Part shown: piece after piece, positions 26,960 to 35,073 of the stretch
How the letters are laid out: each line of letters begins with the position of its first letter
How positions within the stretch are numbered: the stretch's first letter is position 1
Notes under the pieces: model-generated
What the model was told of the DNA's origin: nothing
What the model saw: the letters and a program-made list of their open reading frames with translations, nothing else
Database searches by the model: none
Program-made: the position numbers and the translations under genes
Assembly: GCA_964471915.1 (NCBI GenBank)
Contig: CAYYID010000012.1
Span: forward strand, 42,901 to 106,900
DNA: 64,000 nt
Source: JAIEPW01 sp964471915
GTDB lineage: Bacteria; Acidobacteriota; Terriglobia; Bryobacterales; Bryobacteraceae
Direction of reading: 5' to 3'

Positions 26960-27739
26960 ATGAAGGTGGTTTTGTTTTGTGGCGGCGCCGGCATGCGTCT
27001 GCGCGGATACTCCGAGGACATTCCCAAACCCATGGTGACTGTTGGATCTCGGCCTGTCTTGTGGCATGTGATGAAATACTACGCGCACTTTGGTCATAAA
27101 GACTTTATTCTGTGCCTCGGTTACAAAGCGAATGCTATAAAAAACTATTTCTTAGAATATGAAGAATCGGTTTCTAATGATTTTGTTTTCTCGCAGGGCG
27201 GTAAAACGCTCGAGTTTATGCAACGCGACATCGACGATTGGACCATTACATTCGTCGATACGGGCTTGCGCTCAACTACAGGAGATCGACTGCGTCTCGT
27301 CGAACGTTATGTCGCCGGCGAGGAGATATTTCTTGCGAACTACAGTGACGGCCTCACGGATTTTCACCTTCCCGATCTGGTCGACGAATTCGCACGTCGC
27401 GACAGTTATGCGTCGTTTCTTGCCGTTCAGCCGCGGTCGAGCAGTCTCGACACCGTTCACTTCTCGCACGAAGGCGTGGTCGGAGCGATCCGAAGCATGA
27501 GAGACTCTGATGTCTGGGTCAACGGCGGCTTTTTCGTGCTTCGCAAAGAGGTGTTTCGCTACCTCCGCCCCGGAGAGGAGCTGATCTATGAGCCTTTTAC
27601 CCGAATGATCGCGGAAGGGCGGGTGTGGTCGCGGCGCTATGCCGGCTTCTGGCAATGTATGGATACGTTCAAGGACAAACAAGTGCTCGATGAATTGGAC
27701 GCTTCCGGCGCCGCGCCGTGGTGCGTGTGGAAGGGCTAA
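26960..27739 (+). CDS. rfbF: Glucose-1-phosphate cytidylyltransferase
   Basis: A 259-residue nucleotidyltransferase making CDP-glucose, the first step of the CDP-sugar branch. The signature LFCGGAGMRLRGYSEDIPKP is the classic RfbF N-terminus. VLWHVMKYYAHFGHKDFILC and NYSDGLTDF (metal-binding Asp) follow, with WVNGGFFVL and FWQCMDTFKDK near the C-terminus. ATG 26960 has a GGAGG seven bases upstream. The 27060-27260 stretch is noticeably AT-richer than its neighbours. It lies after, rather than next to, RfbG, with the C-methyltransferase between them. Confidence 0.93.
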   Translation: MKVVLFCGGAGMRLRGYSEDIPKPMVTVGSRPVLWHVMKYYAHFGHKDFILCLGYKANAIKNYFLEYEESVSNDFVFSQGGKTLEFMQRDIDDWTITFVDTGLRSTTGDRLRLVERYVAGEEIFLANYSDGLTDFHLPDLVDEFARRDSYASFLAVQPRSSSLDTVHFSHEGVVGAIRSMRDSDVWVNGGFFVLRKEVFRYLRPGEELIYEPFTRMIAEGRVWSRRYAGFWQCMDTFKDKQVLDELDASGAAPWCVWKG

Positions 27740-27763
27740 CGGGCGCCCTGCGCCTGTGATCAG

Positions 27764-28573
27764 GTGACCGGCTTTCCGGACAGCACTTCGGGTCTTCCAG
27801 CCCTGGTTCGCACGCTTGCGGCTTCGTTTATGCACCGGCTCGATTCTCAAACTACGTGGGACAGTGACTCTCAGCGCGAGTTCTGGAACAAGTGGATTTC
27901 GCAGAACCTCAGCGCGGCTCCTCCGCGCCCGGATGCCATCCGGACGGCGCGCCGTGTGCTCGCCGCCATCCAAGCTCTGCGCTTGCCCGAGCACGCCGCC
28001 GTTCTTGAGGTGGGCTGTGCGAACGGTTGGTTCAGCGAGCACCTTACCGCTTTCGGCCGGGTCACTGGCATCGACCTAGCCGACGAGGCGGTCGCCGAAG
28101 CCCGTCGCCGCGTTCCTCGTGCTTCCTTTCAAAGTGGAGATTTCATTCACGCCGCATTCCCTGAACGGTCGCTCGATTTGGTCGTCAGCCTTGAGACGTT
28201 CTCTCACATTGATCAGGCTAAGTTTCTTCTGGAGGTGGCACGCGTCTTGAAGCCCGCCGGGCACCTCATACTCACCACTCAGAACCGCTTTGCGTATACG
28301 CGAATGACCTGGGTACAACCGCCGGCCATGGGGCAGCTGCGCCGCTGGGTTACCGTTGGGGAGCTCAAGCGGATGGTGACGCGGGAGTTTGTGGTCCGCC
28401 ACTGCGTCACGGTTGAGCCGGAAGGCAACCGAGGCGTCCTGCGAGCGGTCAACTCCCGGAAATTGACAGCAATCGCTGATCGCGTCCTGGGCAAAACGTG
28501 GACGAAGCGCCTTAAGGAGATTGCTGGCTTCGGCCAAACGATCCTGCTGGTCGCCCAGGCAAAGGCTCCTTAG
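27764..28573 (+). CDS. Class I SAM-dependent methyltransferase
   Basis: A Rossmann methyltransferase of up to 269 residues. Motif I is VLEVGCANGWFSEHL, the following acidic residue lies in VTGIDLADEAV, and motifs IV and post-IV are LVVSLETFSHI and LKPAGHLILTTQN. It resembles Methyltransf_11/25 enzymes of glycan loci and may O-methylate the sugar. The GTG start at 27764 is uncertain; ATG 27830 would shorten the N-terminus by 22 residues. The next gene begins 14 bases after its stop, so the two are likely co-transcribed. Confidence 0.75.
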   Translation: MTGFPDSTSGLPALVRTLAASFMHRLDSQTTWDSDSQREFWNKWISQNLSAAPPRPDAIRTARRVLAAIQALRLPEHAAVLEVGCANGWFSEHLTAFGRVTGIDLADEAVAEARRRVPRASFQSGDFIHAAFPERSLDLVVSLETFSHIDQAKFLLEVARVLKPAGHLILTTQNRFAYTRMTWVQPPAMGQLRRWVTVGELKRMVTREFVVRHCVTVEPEGNRGVLRAVNSRKLTAIADRVLGKTWTKRLKEIAGFGQTILLVAQAKAP

Positions 28574-28586
28574 GCTTCGAAACATT

Positions 28587-29939
28587 ATGAAACGCGGACG
28601 ATGTTGCCTCAGTCTAGCGCTGCTGGTGGTCTGGCTGGCCGGCTGCAGAGCTCAGCGCATTGAGTGGCGCCCGTTGAAACCCTCCGCTCGCGCCGAAGCA
28701 GCGTATCCGCTGCGGGTGAGCAGAAGCGGGCGGCATCTCGAAGATGCGAACGGAAGGCCGTTCCTAGTGGTTGGCGACGCAGCCTGGTCGTTGATCTCGG
28801 GGCTGACGAAAGCCGAAGCGGAACTCTATCTCGATGACCGGAGGCGGCGCGGTTTCAACACGATCCTTGTCAATTTGATCGAGCATAAGTTCAATGGTCC
28901 GCGAAATCGTTACGGACAGCACCCATTTCTGGCTTCATCTGATTTCTCACAGACAAATCCGCAGTATTTCGAACACGCAGACTGGGTACTTCGCAAGGCT
29001 GCGGAGAAAGGTTTCTTGGTTCTGCTGGTTCCGTGCTACCTCGGCTATGCAGGCACTGACGAGGGCTGGTTCGACGAGGTGCTCGCTAACGGGGTCGAAA
29101 AGTGCAAAGGATACGCCCGTTACGTAGTCGACCGATACCGTAGCCTCGATAACTTGGTCTGGGTTCTTGTAGGCGATCGCGAACCGGACCAGGCGCTGGC
29201 GCATGTGCAGGCGATGGCCGAGATCTTCACAGCCGAGGACAATCGCCACCTCAGGACCGCACACCTCGCACCGGAGGTGTCGACCCGGGACGCTTTTGCG
29301 AGTGGCTCCTGGGTGGATTTCAATCTGACCTACACCTACAACTTAGTGCACGCCATGGTGTTACGCGATTATTATCGGACTCCGCCGCTGCCGACTCTGT
29401 TGATCGAGTCGCACTATGAGGGTGAGCATGGTGCCAAGCCAGATTGGATCCGACGGCAATCGTACGGGGCTGTTCTGAACGGAGCGGTCGGTCACGTGAT
29501 GGGCAACCGGCCAGTTTGGCTCTTTGACAAAGGCTGGCAGGCGGCGCTCAACAGCGAAGGCGCAGAGTCGATGAGGAACTTCCGGAACTTCTTCTCGGCT
29601 GTCAAATGGCACACTCTGGTGCCGGATTTCAGCGTAGTGTGGGAAGGACAGGGCAACCCCCGTGGCCAGGATTTCGTTTCCTGTGCGCGAAATCCGGAAG
29701 GTACGCTTGCGTTAGTCTACTTGCCGCGCCAGCGGTTCTTGAATCTACCTACCATCCGCACCGTGACGGTGGACAGCCGGACGCTCACCGGCACCACGAT
29801 CGCCGCTTGGTGGTTCGATCCGCGCAGTGGCCGGGTGGCATCTGCCGGCACGATCGCGAGGGGCGCGAAGCGCTCATTCCGGACTTTGACGAGTGACGAT
29901 TGGATTCTTGGCCTGGGTGAAGCCCTGCCGGTGCAGTAG
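28587..29939 (+). CDS. Lipoprotein with apiosidase-like (DUF4038/GH140-type) TIM-barrel domain
   Basis: A 450-residue exported lipoprotein. Residues 1-20 are a signal peptide ending in a lipobox (LAGC). The mature part starts with a DUF4038-type domain: GRHLEDANGRPFLVVGDAAW, the GFNTILVNLIEHKF strand, and GNRPVWLFDKGW. The C-terminal ~90 residues (DSRTLTGTTIAAWWFDPRSG) match the collagen-binding or 'putative collagen-binding domain' that commonly follows DUF4038. GH140 apiosidases share this layout, and the family context is hydrolysis of a sugar linkage in the periplasm or outer membrane. Catalytic acids could lie in VGDREPDQ and LLIESHYEGE. It may trim or recycle the EPS made here. Confidence 0.75.
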   Translation: MKRGRCCLSLALLVVWLAGCRAQRIEWRPLKPSARAEAAYPLRVSRSGRHLEDANGRPFLVVGDAAWSLISGLTKAEAELYLDDRRRRGFNTILVNLIEHKFNGPRNRYGQHPFLASSDFSQTNPQYFEHADWVLRKAAEKGFLVLLVPCYLGYAGTDEGWFDEVLANGVEKCKGYARYVVDRYRSLDNLVWVLVGDREPDQALAHVQAMAEIFTAEDNRHLRTAHLAPEVSTRDAFASGSWVDFNLTYTYNLVHAMVLRDYYRTPPLPTLLIESHYEGEHGAKPDWIRRQSYGAVLNGAVGHVMGNRPVWLFDKGWQAALNSEGAESMRNFRNFFSAVKWHTLVPDFSVVWEGQGNPRGQDFVSCARNPEGTLALVYLPRQRFLNLPTIRTVTVDSRTLTGTTIAAWWFDPRSGRVASAGTIARGAKRSFRTLTSDDWILGLGEALPVQ

Positions 29940-30142
29940 TCTCGGTCGCGAGTTGCGGGTCACGGCAGGAGATATGCTGCGGACGTTGGAGCCGACGAGC
30001 GGAGATCCGCAAACGCGCCGAGTCGTGATGTGCAGTCGCCGTTAGAGCGGGTCTGCAGAGTCACGGGGGTGTCCTTGCCGGTGACCTTAGCCCCGTTTTC
30101 CGTCCGGATCGAAGTACGATTTGAGACGAAAGGAAGACGGGA

Positions 30143-30406
30143 ATGAGCAAGAGCAAGCACGGCGAGGCGCAGATGATCATCGAGGCGCTGCAGCAGGTGG
30201 AGGCGGGGCGGAGCGCGGAAGGAGTGGGGCGGAGCTATGGGGTCAGCAAGCACACGATCTACGCGTGGAAGCAGAAGTACGGCGGCCTGACGGTGAGCGA
30301 GGCGCAGGAGATGAAGGCGTTGCGGGAGGAGAACGCGCGGCTGAAGAAGCTGGTGGCGAACTTGAGTCTGGACAAAGACGCGCTGGAGTCGGTGATCCGA
30401 AAAACC
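30143..30406 (+). CDS. IS3-family transposase OrfA (copy B)
   Basis: Identical to OrfA of copy A: helix-turn-helix followed by a coiled coil, with the A5 tract at 30400-30404 marking the likely frameshift into OrfB. The OrfA frame stays open past the right end of the element into flanking DNA. Confidence 0.8.
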
Positions 30407-30434
30407 ACTTGGGCTCGTAGGGCGCAAGGCGGAA

Positions 30435-31334
30435 GTGCAGCGGGTGAAGGAGCAGTTCGGCTTCAGCCAGCGGCATGCCTGCGAGCTGATCCAGATTCCG
30501 CGCTCGACTTATCGCTACGCGAGCCGCAAGGACGATGGCGACCTGCGGCAGAAGCTGGTCACGTTGGCGCACGAGCAGCCGCGGTACGGCTACCGGCGGT
30601 TGGGGGTGCTGTTGCGGCGGGAGGGGATGGTGGTGAACGCGAAGCGGGTGCGCCGGGTGTACCGGGCCGCGGGCTTGCAGGTGCGGCGGATCCGCCGGCG
30701 GCGGCGGACGCGGAGCGTGGCGCCGCGTCCGGTGCTCACGGGAGCCAATCAGGAGTGGGCCTTGGACTTCGCCAGCGACGTGACGGACGGCGGGAGACGC
30801 TTACGCGTGTTGAGCGTGATCGACACCTACACGCGGGAATGTTTGGCGCTGGAGACCGACACGAGCTTTCCCAGCCGCCGCGTGACGCGCATGCTGGAGG
30901 CGGTGATGGCGTGGCGCGGCTCCCCGCAGGGAGTGCGCAGCGACAACGGCCCCGAACTGACCAGCCGCCATTACCGGGCGTGGTTCGCCGAAAAGAAGAT
31001 CGCGACGATCCACATTCAGCCGGGACGGCCGACCCAGAACGGACACGTGGAGAGTTTTCACGGAAAGCTGCGGGACGAATGTTTGAACCCGAACTGGTTC
31101 TGGAACCTGTGGGACGCGCGGCGCAAGATCGGAGCCTGGCGCGAGCATTACAACACGCGCCGCCCGCATTCGCAGCTGGGGTACAAGACGCCGGAGGAGT
31201 TCGCGCGGGGGATCGCCCCTTCGCCGTCTCCAGCGTCGGATGGCGCAACGGCGCGGCCGCCTCAAGGCCAAGCCCTGCGGGCGCCTGCGGCGGCCTTGAC
31301 TCGGCCTCGCCCTTGCGCAGCGGAGCTAAGATGA
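30435..31334 (+). CDS. IS3-family transposase OrfB, DDE integrase (copy B)
   Basis: Identical to OrfB of copy A, with all three catalytic acidic positions present (in WALDFASD, SDNGPE and VESFHGKLRDE). Both copies therefore look equally competent. Confidence 0.92.
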   Translation: MQRVKEQFGFSQRHACELIQIPRSTYRYASRKDDGDLRQKLVTLAHEQPRYGYRRLGVLLRREGMVVNAKRVRRVYRAAGLQVRRIRRRRRTRSVAPRPVLTGANQEWALDFASDVTDGGRRLRVLSVIDTYTRECLALETDTSFPSRRVTRMLEAVMAWRGSPQGVRSDNGPELTSRHYRAWFAEKKIATIHIQPGRPTQNGHVESFHGKLRDECLNPNWFWNLWDARRKIGAWREHYNTRRPHSQLGYKTPEEFARGIAPSPSPASDGATARPPQGQALRAPAAALTRPRPCAAELR

Positions 31335-31420
31335 CGGCGAAGGGGCTCTGCGAAGTTGTAGAGTGGGCTGGGCGGAGAATGGGGCCACGTCACCTGCTCA
31401 TCGCACTTCCCCTTTCCTGT

Positions 31421-31459
31421 GTCTCAAATCGTATTCCGGTTTGGACGGAGGATGGGGGT
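31421..31459 (-). repeat. Diverged, inverted end of a related IS3 element
   Basis: Read on the minus strand this segment aligns without gaps to the left end of the IS copies. It ends in TACGATTTGAGAC, matching 17070-17082 at 13 of 13 bases, and contains the TCCGTCC core, with about 29 of 37 positions identical and the mismatches all transitions. It lies 28 bases outside the right end of copy B and points the other way. It is probably the scar of an older, related insertion. Confidence 0.65.
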
Positions 31460-31494
31460 CAGGTCAGTTGGAAACCAGCGACGAGGAAAGCCGC

Positions 31495-32154
31495 ATGTTG
31501 AAGATCGGTTTCATGCACCCGGAGAGTCATCCTCTCCGTGTTCTGTGCCTCGGCGCGCACCCTGATGACATCGAAATCGGTTGTGGCGGCTTGATCTTGA
31601 CGCTCCGGCGTCGGCTTCCCAAGCCGTCCTTTCATTGGGTCGTGTTCAGCGGCTCAGGGATCCGCCACACCGAGGCAATCACAGGGGCAAACCTCTTTGC
31701 GGGAGACAGCGTCGCCGAGCGTTCAATCAATGCGTTCCGCGACGGTTTTTTGCCGTACAGTAGTGGGGAGGTGAAGGGGTTCTTCGAAGACCTGAAAGGG
31801 CGCGTTGAACCGCACCTCGTGCTGACGCATTGGCAAGGAGACGCCCATCAGGATCACCGGCTGATCTCGGAACTGACTTGGAACACGTTCAGGAATCACT
31901 TAATTCTGGAATACGAGATTCCGAAGTATGACGGCGATATGGGCAGGCCGAACGTTTACATCCCTTTGGACGAGGCAGTGTGTGAAGAAAAAGTCAACTA
32001 TCTGATCGAGGCCTTTCCGTCGCAGGGAAGCAAACCTTGGTTCGATCGGCGCACTTTTCTTGGCCTGATGCGGCTTCGCGGAATGGAGGCGAACGCGCCC
32101 GGTGGCTACGCCGAGGCGTTTCATACGCGGAAAACGGTTCTTCAGGCCTTCTAG
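31495..32154 (+). CDS. PIG-L/LmbE family deacetylase
   Basis: A 219-residue zinc-dependent N-deacetylase of the PIG-L superfamily. The metal-binding motif is in LGAHPDDIEIGCGG, and the second one is in HQDHRLI (His-x2-His type). Such enzymes remove acetyl or other acyl groups from an amino sugar. ATG 31495 is chosen; the frame runs back into IS copy B but that part is not native. It is followed after 16 bases by an aminotransferase gene, consistent with joint work on a sugar nitrogen. The gene order with the CDP-sugar block suggests both were contiguous before the IS arrived. Confidence 0.85.
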   Translation: MLKIGFMHPESHPLRVLCLGAHPDDIEIGCGGLILTLRRRLPKPSFHWVVFSGSGIRHTEAITGANLFAGDSVAERSINAFRDGFLPYSSGEVKGFFEDLKGRVEPHLVLTHWQGDAHQDHRLISELTWNTFRNHLILEYEIPKYDGDMGRPNVYIPLDEAVCEEKVNYLIEAFPSQGSKPWFDRRTFLGLMRLRGMEANAPGGYAEAFHTRKTVLQAF

Positions 32155-32170
32155 AGGAGTCAAGAGAATC

Positions 32171-33529
32171 ATGGATCACGGAAACGGGGTTAGTGCCGCG
32201 CAAGCACCCGGTGCGGCGGCCGGAGGGCGGACGAAGGCGCGCGCTCTTCAAGTCAGGGCGCACCAACTGATCCCCGGCGGCTGCCATACCTACGCCAAGG
32301 GCGACGACCAGTACCCGGAGTGTGCACCGCCATTCATTGTGCGCGGATCAGGATGTCACGTCTGGGATACGGATGGCAACGAGTTCATTGAATACGGAAT
32401 GGGCTTGCGTGCGGTGACGCTCGGGCATGCATTCGCGCCTGTCGTCGAGGCTGCCTACCGTCAAATGAAGTGCGGCAGCAATTTCACCCGGCCGGTCCCA
32501 ATCGAAGTGGAGCTCGCCGAGGCGATGCTGGAGATCGTTGATGGCGCGGAAATGATCAAGTTCGCCAAGAATGGCTCAGACGTCACTACCGCTGCGGTCA
32601 AACTCGCCCGCGCCTACACTGGCCGCGACCTTGTAGCCATCTGCGGCGATCACCCTTTCTTCTCCGTCGACGATTGGTTCATCGGCACCACGGAGTTGGA
32701 TGCCGGTATTCCGGTGTCGTCCGCAGCGATGACCCTGAAGTTCCGGTACAACGATCTGCCCAGTCTGCAGGCGCTGTTTGACCGCTGCCCGGGCCGGATC
32801 GCCTGCGTCATGATGGAAGCGGAAACGGTTGTTCCTCCCCGGCCGGGATTCCTGAACGACGTCAAGACGCTTTGTGAGAAGCATGGAGCGGTCCTCGTTT
32901 TCGACGAAATGATCACAGGTTTCCGCTGGCACCTCGGTGGCGCCCAGAAGTTCCATGGGGTCACGCCGCACCTCTCTACGTTCGGCAAAGCGATGGGCAA
33001 TGGCTTTGCTGTCGCGGCCCTGGCCGGCAAGCGCGAGATCATGCGCCTCGGCGGGCTGGATCACGGCCGGCCTCGCGTCTTCTTGCTCTCCACCACTCAC
33101 GGAGCTGAGACTCACGCCCTTGCTGCCGCTCTGGAGACGATCCGCTGCTACCGTGAACACGATGTCGTCGCTTTGCTCTGGCGACAGGGGCAGGCACTGG
33201 CGGAACTGGTGAACCGATCCATCGCCGAACACGGACTGCAGTCCTTTTTCGAAGTACTGGGCCGTCCGTGCAACCTGATCTTCAGCACCTGCGATCGGCA
33301 AGGGAATCGCTCCCCGGCCTTTCGTACTCTCTTTATGCAGGAGCTGATCCGCCGGGGAGTGCTCGGACCGTCTTTTGTCGTGAGCTTTTCCCACACCGAC
33401 GTTGATATTGCGCGGACGGCAGAGTCGGTCTCCGAAGCCCTTTGTGTCTACCGAAAGGCTCTCGACGAAGGAGTGGAGAAGTACCTCGCAGGACGCTCCG
33501 TCAAACCAGTGTACCGGCGTTTCAATTAA
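32171..33529 (+). CDS. Class III PLP-dependent aminotransferase, glutamate-1-semialdehyde aminomutase-like
   Basis: A 452-residue fold-type I PLP enzyme. N-terminal features are IPGGCHTYAKGDDQYP and VWDTDGNEFIEYGMGL. The PLP Asp is in VLVFDEMITGFRW, and the PLP Lys is about residue 273 in STFGKAMGNGF. It resembles HemL, but the location inside a nucleotide-sugar locus, the substitutions around the HemL gating loop and the presence of PIG-L next door argue for an amino-sugar or amino-acyl role instead of haem synthesis. The substrate is unknown. ATG 32171 has a GAGGAG about 13 bases upstream. Confidence 0.82.
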   Translation: MDHGNGVSAAQAPGAAAGGRTKARALQVRAHQLIPGGCHTYAKGDDQYPECAPPFIVRGSGCHVWDTDGNEFIEYGMGLRAVTLGHAFAPVVEAAYRQMKCGSNFTRPVPIEVELAEAMLEIVDGAEMIKFAKNGSDVTTAAVKLARAYTGRDLVAICGDHPFFSVDDWFIGTTELDAGIPVSSAAMTLKFRYNDLPSLQALFDRCPGRIACVMMEAETVVPPRPGFLNDVKTLCEKHGAVLVFDEMITGFRWHLGGAQKFHGVTPHLSTFGKAMGNGFAVAALAGKREIMRLGGLDHGRPRVFLLSTTHGAETHALAAALETIRCYREHDVVALLWRQGQALAELVNRSIAEHGLQSFFEVLGRPCNLIFSTCDRQGNRSPAFRTLFMQELIRRGVLGPSFVVSFSHTDVDIARTAESVSEALCVYRKALDEGVEKYLAGRSVKPVYRRFN

Positions 33530-33693
33530 GCGAACTTTCTTTGCGCCGGGCTTCGCCGGGACCGTGGCCGCAGCACGCGGCAGTTGATCGGCCCGGCGCT
33601 GATGTTGTCCTGATTCCTGCCCTCGCAGCTACCGTGCGCGGGGCTTTGTGAGCTAATCGCCACTTTCCCCCAATATCTATTAAGGTATCAGCT

Positions 33694-35055
33694 TTGTATT
33701 CCAGTGTCATTACGGCCGTACTGCGCTCCCATTTCTGCTGCCCGCCGCCGCCTGCCGGTTTCGATGTTCTCGCAGCTACCTCCACCCAGCCCGGCTACTT
33801 CGAGTTCGGCACCGGCAACCTCTTGTTCGGACGGTATGCGGACGGCACGAACGAGCGTCCTTCGGCCGAGCGCCCTCGCGACGTCCGGCCGCGCGTGCAG
33901 CGCGGGGTCGGCCGCCTTCTTCTGCCGTTCGATCCCGCCGAAGCTCTCAAGAACGTGCGCGAAGAACGGTACTGGAGAGCGACCGGGAAACCCGGCCCGC
34001 CAGACGGCGGGATCCATGGGCTATATTACCGGTTGCGCCCCGTACTCGGGCTACGAATCCGCAAGCATCTCCAGCGCCGCTATTTTCGCGGTTGGGAGAA
34101 CATTCCGTTTCCCCGGTGGCCAGTCGACTTCTCCGCCGAAAACCTCCATGAGACTCTGCTCGCCCTCAGCCTCAAGGCGGCCGGCGTCACGCGGGTACCG
34201 ATTGTCTGGTTCTGGCCGAACGGGGCGCCCAGTTGCACCATTGTCACGCATGACGTCGAGACGGCGGCCGGCCGGGACTTCTGCTGTGGCCTGATGGATC
34301 TAAACGAATCCGTCTGCGTCAAGAGTTCTTTTCAAATCGTCCCCGAGGAACGCTATGCTGTCTCCGCAAACTTGCTTGAGAAGATCCGCGCGCGGGGACA
34401 CGAGGTCAATGTCCAAGATCTCAATCACGACGGCTTATTGTACAGGGACCGCGCCGAGTTCCTGCGTCGCGCGGCCAAGATCAATCAATACGGCCGCGAA
34501 TACGGCGCCGCCGGGTTCCGCGCCGCGGTGTTGTATCGCAATCCGGACTGGTATGACGCCCTCGAGTTCGCCTACGACATGTCGATTCCGAATGTCGCCC
34601 ACCTCGACCCGCAGCGCGGCGGCTGCTGTACCGTGTTCCCGTACTTCATCGGCGAAATGCTTGAGCTTCCGGTAACCGTCACCCAGGATTACTCCCTGTT
34701 CCACATTCTCGGCCAGTATTCCACCGACCTTTGGCGTCAGCAGATCGATCTCATCCGCGCGCGCCACGGCCTCATCAGCGTCATCGTCCACCCGGACTAC
34801 ATCCTCACCGAACGACCCCGGCGAGTCTACGCCGATCTCCTGCGCCACCTCGCGGATCTCCGCGACCGGCGCGAGACCTGGATTGCACTTCCCGGCGAAG
34901 TGAACGACTGGTGGCGGCAGCGCAGTCAGATGACCCTGGAGCCAGACGGCGACGGCTGGCGCATCACCGGTCCCGGAAGCGAGCGCGCTACGCTCGCCTG
35001 GGCTTGCCTTGGCGAGCAGGACACGATCCGGTACGAGCTCTCCACAGGCGGCTAA
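33694..35055 (+). CDS. Polysaccharide deacetylase-like (NodB-related) protein
   Basis: A protein of up to 453 residues with features of the carbohydrate esterase 4/NodB fold. THDVETAAGRDF in the middle is equivalent to the Asp/His metal-binding motif 1, RGHEVNVQDLNHDG carries the following His region, and VIVHPDYI near residue 367 resembles the late catalytic-His motif. No signal peptide is clear, so it may act in the cytosol on an activated sugar or lipid-linked intermediate, unlike typical periplasmic deacetylases. The TTG start at 33694 is uncertain. It heads the run of genes that continues with KAS III after an 18-base gap. Confidence 0.62.
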   Translation: MYSSVITAVLRSHFCCPPPPAGFDVLAATSTQPGYFEFGTGNLLFGRYADGTNERPSAERPRDVRPRVQRGVGRLLLPFDPAEALKNVREERYWRATGKPGPPDGGIHGLYYRLRPVLGLRIRKHLQRRYFRGWENIPFPRWPVDFSAENLHETLLALSLKAAGVTRVPIVWFWPNGAPSCTIVTHDVETAAGRDFCCGLMDLNESVCVKSSFQIVPEERYAVSANLLEKIRARGHEVNVQDLNHDGLLYRDRAEFLRRAAKINQYGREYGAAGFRAAVLYRNPDWYDALEFAYDMSIPNVAHLDPQRGGCCTVFPYFIGEMLELPVTVTQDYSLFHILGQYSTDLWRQQIDLIRARHGLISVIVHPDYILTERPRRVYADLLRHLADLRDRRETWIALPGEVNDWWRQRSQMTLEPDGDGWRITGPGSERATLAWACLGEQDTIRYELSTGG

Positions 35056-35073
35056 CCGCAAACTGTCGATCTT

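Larger units (their letters stand above)
30089..31393 (+). mobile_element. IS3-family insertion sequence, copy B
   Basis: Appears base-for-base identical to copy A (17044-18348) and lies in the same orientation. The encoded proteins are identical throughout the element, so the duplication is recent or the copies are homogenised by gene conversion. It is inserted between the apiosidase-like gene and the PIG-L gene. Together the copies bracket about 11.7 kb of sugar-biosynthesis genes. No target-site duplication is obvious. Confidence 0.9.

Noticed and set aside
32171..33529. Haem-biosynthesis hemL
   Set aside because: The fold matches, but the setting among amino-sugar genes and the divergent segments argue for a sugar or acyl aminotransferase.
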